Shown piece by piece: positions 6,979 through 10,160 of a stretch of DNA of 10,160 nucleotides. Made by a program: the position numbers and the translations under genes. The stretch comes from Clostridiaceae bacterium. Lineage in GTDB: Bacteria; Bacillota; Clostridia; Saccharofermentanales; UBA5734. The stretch covers positions 1-10,160 of the forward strand of contig JAAYBY010000132.1 in NCBI GenBank assembly GCA_012729935.1. The letters are read 5' to 3'. The notes beneath the pieces were generated by a model. That model was not told the origin of the DNA. It worked only from the letters and a program-made list of their open reading frames with translations, and ran no database searches. How positions within the stretch are numbered: the first letter of the stretch is position 1; each line of letters begins with the position of its first letter.

Positions 6979-9599
6979 TTCTCCTGAGGAGGTGTCTGAC
7001 CGGCGTCATTTGCTTCATCGGCGGATAACGTTGCCTCAGCCGCTTCACCCGTTTCTTTTCGCGTGATCTTGAGTTGGCTATCAACCACATCAAGCCAGGC
7101 AATATCGCCCTCATGAATGGTATCATCCAGCATCGCTTCCGAGAACCGGTCTTCGACTTGAGCCTGGATCAGACGGCGGAGGGGTCTTGCACCGTAGATC
7201 GGATCAAACCCGCGCTCTGCCAGCCACTCTTTTGCTGCCTGGGAAACTTCCAGCGTCAATCCCATATCGTTAACACGCTTATACAACGATGTCAGCATGA
7301 TATCAACGATGCGCAGGATCGCCTCGCGGTCAAGCATCTTGAAGAAAATGATTTCATCGACGCGATTGATGAACTCCGGATTGAATGCTTTTTTCAATTC
7401 GTCCATCACACGTTCTCTCGCTTCCTCATAAGAACGACCGCCATACATGTTTTCGGATTTCTCTTTGCCGCTGGCCTCATCTGTGCTGGTAAAGCCGATT
7501 CGCCTTCCTGAAGGAGATGTCAGCAGACGGGCTCCGATGTTTGAAGTCATAATGATTATGGTGTTCTTAAAATCAACTGTCCGGCCTTGACCGTCTGTCA
7601 GGCGACCGTCTTCGAGAATCTGCAGCAGGGTATTAAATACATCCGGGTGAGCTTTTTCTATTTCGTCAAACAAGACGACCGAGTAGGGTCTCCGTCTTAC
7701 TTTTTCTGTCAGCTGTCCGCCTTCCTCATATCCGACATAGCCAGGTGGTGATCCAATCAGCTTGGAGACGTCAAACTTTTCCATAAACTCAGACATATCG
7801 ATACGAATCATCGCGTTCTCATCGCCGAACATCACTTCAGCCAGGGCGCGGGCTAACTCGGTCTTGCCAACACCGGTTGTGCCAAGAAAAATGAAAGAAC
7901 CAGTCGGTCTTTTCGGATCTTTCAAGCCCAGCCGACCGCGTCGGATCGCTTTAGCGACTGAGCGGACGGCATCATCTTGACCGATGACACGCCTTTGGAT
8001 CTCATCCTCAATCCGACGTAATTTCTCGTGGTCACTCTCGGTCAGTTTTCTGACTGGAATACCGGTCCAGCTGGCAACGATATCGGCAACAGCATCTCCT
8101 GTCAGTTGACGACTGGGATGTTCAGGATGTGCCTCCGTCTGCAGTTGTTCGAGATCTGTTGCCAGTTTTTGCTCTTTTTGCAGCATCTCAGCTGCCTCCT
8201 CAAAACGCTCCTCCTCAGCGGCTTTCTTTTTTTCTTCGCGGATTTGCTGCAGTGATTTTTTCAATTCGCGAACATCATCGGTTTCCGCGCTTTGAGACAA
8301 ACGGAGCCTGGAAGCAGCTTCGTCGATCAGGTCAATTGCCTTATCGGGCAGAAAACGATCCGTTATGTAGCGGGTCGACAGGTGGACGGCTGTTTCGACA
8401 GCATCGTCTGTGATCGTTACAGCGTGATGGGCTTCATATTTTGGTTTTAACCCTTTCAGTATCTGTATAGCCTCATCCGGGCTTGGTTCGCCAATCTGAA
8501 CCGGTTGAAAGCGTCGTTCCAGAGCAGCATCTTTCTCGATGTGTTTGCGATACTCGTCAATGGTTGTCGCCCCGATAATTTGCAGATCGCCGCGCGTCAT
8601 CAGGGGTTTTAGAATATTAGCTGCATCCATGGCCCCTTCAGCACTGCCTGCACCAATAATCGTGTGAAGCTCATCAATGAACAGAATCACATCACCTGCT
8701 TTGACAGCTTCATCAAGTCCTTTTTTCAATCGCTCTTCAAATTCACCGCGATATTTTGAACCTGCCAGCATCGCAGCCAGATCAACTGAGACAATACGTT
8801 TTCCCTGCAGCGGTGACGGAACGTGATGACCTGCAATTTTTTGTGCCAGTCCTTCTGCTATCGCTGTTTTGCCGACACCGGGTTCTCCGATGAGGACAGG
8901 ATTGTTTTTAGTCCTGCGGCATAGGATCTGCATCACACGTTCAATTTCATTCTCTCGTCCGATAATCGGATCAAACCGGTCTTCTGCTGCCATTGCGGTC
9001 AAGTCACGACCGAACTTATCCAACGAAGGCGTCTTTGTCTTACCCTGACTGGTCCCGTCACCAGAGCGACTACTTAAGTTCTGATTGATCTGTTCAATGT
9101 CCGGGTCCTGATTGGTTTGGGAAGTGCTGGAAGCATCCTGCTCAGCAGTCAGTCCTGAAAGCTGGCTGTAGAGATTCTTCGGATCGATTCCGGCAGCTCG
9201 AATAACTCGCAGCGCAACGCTGTCACCCTCACGGATGATACCCATCAGCAGATGTTCTGGCTCTATTACCTCCAGCTGCCGCCTCCTCGCCTCATAAGCA
9301 GCCAGTTCAACAACACGCCGGGTGCGCGGGGTAAACATGGACATGATTTTTTCGGCATCCAGAGATTCAGGTGCGTCGACTGTTTGAGGCTGCTTGGAAT
9401 TCATCTGCGAAATAGCAAGTGTCACATGTTCTTGATTCAGCCCCTCTGCCCCAAGCAGCTGTGCGGCCAGGCTGTCGTCAACCGCAAGGATTCCGAACAG
9501 AACATGCTCCGTTCCAATATAATTCAGCGCGTAAGATCGTGCCGCCTGATAGGCGCTTCCAAGTACCGCTCCGCTTTTTTCTGAAAATCTCATCATCAT
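6975..9599 (-). CDS. clpC: ATP-dependent Clp protease ATP-binding subunit ClpC
   Basis: ClpC is the Hsp100 AAA+ unfoldase that feeds arginine-phosphorylated and adaptor-bound proteins to ClpP. The 874 residues show the full layout. A double Clp N-domain fills about 5-145 (TEHVLFGIL, PEHLLMGII). The first AAA domain has Walker A GEPGVGKT at 238-245 and Walker B ILFIDELHT. A UVR/coiled middle segment lies near 445-490 (FEEAAEMLQKEQK). The second AAA domain has GTTGVGKT at 573-580, VVLFDEIEKAHPD and sensor GARPLRRL. An IGF loop at 701-703 fits ClpP docking. It is longer than typical ClpC (about 810-850) because of a Ser/Thr/Gln-rich linker at about 150-195 and an acidic tail of about 25 residues. 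Three consecutive ATGs open the gene; GGAGGG lies 7 bases before the first. It follows mcsB by 29 bases in the expected CtsR-regulated operon, whose promoter lies off the window. Confidence 0.97.
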   Translation of the reverse strand: MMMRFSEKSGAVLGSAYQAARSYALNYIGTEHVLFGILAVDDSLAAQLLGAEGLNQEHVTLAISQMNSKQPQTVDAPESLDAEKIMSMFTPRTRRVVELAAYEARRRQLEVIEPEHLLMGIIREGDSVALRVIRAAGIDPKNLYSQLSGLTAEQDASSTSQTNQDPDIEQINQNLSSRSGDGTSQGKTKTPSLDKFGRDLTAMAAEDRFDPIIGRENEIERVMQILCRRTKNNPVLIGEPGVGKTAIAEGLAQKIAGHHVPSPLQGKRIVSVDLAAMLAGSKYRGEFEERLKKGLDEAVKAGDVILFIDELHTIIGAGSAEGAMDAANILKPLMTRGDLQIIGATTIDEYRKHIEKDAALERRFQPVQIGEPSPDEAIQILKGLKPKYEAHHAVTITDDAVETAVHLSTRYITDRFLPDKAIDLIDEAASRLRLSQSAETDDVRELKKSLQQIREEKKKAAEEERFEEAAEMLQKEQKLATDLEQLQTEAHPEHPSRQLTGDAVADIVASWTGIPVRKLTESDHEKLRRIEDEIQRRVIGQDDAVRSVAKAIRRGRLGLKDPKRPTGSFIFLGTTGVGKTELARALAEVMFGDENAMIRIDMSEFMEKFDVSKLIGSPPGYVGYEEGGQLTEKVRRRPYSVVLFDEIEKAHPDVFNTLLQILEDGRLTDGQGRTVDFKNTIIIMTSNIGARLLTSPSGRRIGFTSTDEASGKEKSENMYGGRSYEEARERVMDELKKAFNPEFINRVDEIIFFKMLDREAILRIVDIMLTSLYKRVNDMGLTLEVSQAAKEWLAERGFDPIYGARPLRRLIQAQVEDRFSEAMLDDTIHEGDIAWLDVVDSQLKITRKETGEAAEATLSADEANDAGQTPPQEN

Positions 9600-9606
9600 T
9601 TCTTAT

Positions 9607-9612
9607 CCCTCC
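9607..9612 (-). promoter_or_regulatory. Ribosome binding site of clpC
   Basis: GGAGGG on the minus strand stands 7, 10 and 13 bases before three consecutive ATG codons. The first has the best spacing, but initiation at the second is also possible; ClpC families usually start M-x-F, which would suit the third (MRFSEKSG). Confidence 0.7.
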
Positions 9613-9628
9613 GTCATCAATTCGTTGA

Positions 9629-10160
9629 TCAGTCTGCTGTCTGGCTGTCTGACTTATTTTTTGTTTTTTTGTCCAACAGCGATCGAATGACTGCAGCTCG
9701 TTCCTGGTCTCTTTCATCAGGACTCATCAGCCGTCCTTTTGTTTTCTGAATACTCGCCGGTCCGATGGTTGCCTCAATTCTATTAATATCTGAGTGGTTC
9801 ACGGAACAAATTAATTCCAGTGAAATACCTAATCTTAAATCCGATAGCAGCTGCTCTGCCTCCTGGGTCGACATAAGTCGGGCAGCTGTCAGAATTCCGT
9901 ATGCCCGCATCACCCGATCTTCAATGATGGGACGCTGCTGACGGTACAGTTCCTGTCTCGCCTGCCGCTCCTGTTCAATCAGTTGCTGCAGCATGCTTTG
10001 CAGATCGTTGATCAGATCAGCCTCCGATATGCCAAGTGTCAGCTGGTTGCTGATCTGAAATAAATTTCCCTGGCTTTTGCTGTGTTCGCCGTAGCGGCCG
10101 CGCACTGCAAAATTCAATTTCTGCAGTCCCTCGACGGTACTCTTGATACGGCCTCCCAAC
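9629..10160 (-). CDS. mcsB: Protein arginine kinase McsB, C-terminal part
   Basis: The frame runs off the right edge. The first complete codon is TTG, read here as an internal Leu of the conserved LGGRIKSTVEGL stretch, so no start is in the window. About 176 residues remain, covering the end of the phosphagen-kinase-type catalytic domain: RGRYGEHSKSQG, FQISNQLTLGISE, IEQERQARQ, EDRVMRAYGIL and LLSDLRLGI, all recognisable McsB segments. Near the end RDQERA (plus positions 9695-9712) matches the RDXXRA motif known in McsB to bind phospho-arginine allosterically. McsB phosphorylates arginines on CtsR and misfolded proteins, marking them for ClpCP. A Lys/Asp/Ser-rich tail of about 14 residues follows. 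It lies 29 bases upstream of clpC in the same operon. Confidence 0.95.
   Translation of the reverse strand, partial: LGGRIKSTVEGLQKLNFAVRGRYGEHSKSQGNLFQISNQLTLGISEADLINDLQSMLQQLIEQERQARQELYRQQRPIIEDRVMRAYGILTAARLMSTQEAEQLLSDLRLGISLELICSVNHSDINRIEATIGPASIQKTKGRLMSPDERDQERAAVIRSLLDKKTKNKSDSQTAD

Noticed and set aside
9655..9675. A7 and A6 runs on the mcsB strand as a programmed frameshift site
   Set aside because: A -1 shift at A-AAA-AAT meets TAA at once and would only trim about 10 residues of a non-conserved tail; no stimulatory structure is evident.
10157..10159. Apparent start codon of the rightmost minus-strand frame
   Set aside because: The codon is TTG and sits inside a stretch conserved in the middle of McsB (LGGRI-x-TVEG), and the frame remains open to the window edge, so it is an internal leucine.

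Overview
The window most likely comes from a low-to-mid-GC Bacillota (Firmicutes), probably of the Clostridia type. The strongest evidence is mcsB followed 29 bases later by clpC, the end of the ctsR-mcsA-mcsB-clpC stress operon typical of that phylum. A phenylacetate-CoA ligase with no aerobic phenylacetate-degradation genes nearby, purine-rich Shine-Dalgarno sites and a single-membrane style Thr/Ser-linker surface protein all fit this. The assignment is inference; no rRNA or other direct marker is present.

Layout from left to right. Bases 2-1168 (+) hold the 3' part of a secreted or surface transglutaminase-like protein with a long Thr/Ser/Pro linker; its N-terminus is off the window. It runs tail-to-tail, with no spacer, into a minus-strand group read as tex (5970-3826), then a PlsC-type acyltransferase fused to a zinc ribbon and a C-terminal beta-rich domain (3822-2563), then paaK (2476-1169). 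tex and plsC are separated by 3 bases and are very probably co-transcribed; paaK follows after 86 bases.

A 123-base AT-rich divergent intergenic region (5971-6093) separates tex from a plus-strand gene for a zinc-ribbon, five-helix membrane protein resembling Yip1-family proteins (6094-6978). This region carries a plausible tex promoter, an 8-bp inverted repeat with arms two helical turns apart, and a five-codon mini-ORF whose stop overlaps the tex start. The membrane-protein gene overlaps the end of clpC by 4 bases tail-to-tail. clpC (9599-6975) and the C-terminal part of mcsB (10160-9629) fill the right end.

Functionally, McsB (protein arginine kinase) and ClpC (Hsp100 unfoldase) form the arginine-phosphorylation-dependent ClpCP proteolysis pathway. 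Tex (RNA-binding, transcription-associated), PlsC (phospholipid synthesis) and PaaK (aryl-acid activation) are mainly housekeeping or metabolic. Coding density is very high: no gene-free stretch exceeds 125 bases. No tRNA, rRNA, CRISPR array, insertion sequence or prophage signal was seen. Most of the window is ordinary chromosomal core. The less ordinary items are the three-part PlsC fusion, the zinc-ribbon membrane protein and the structured tex leader.
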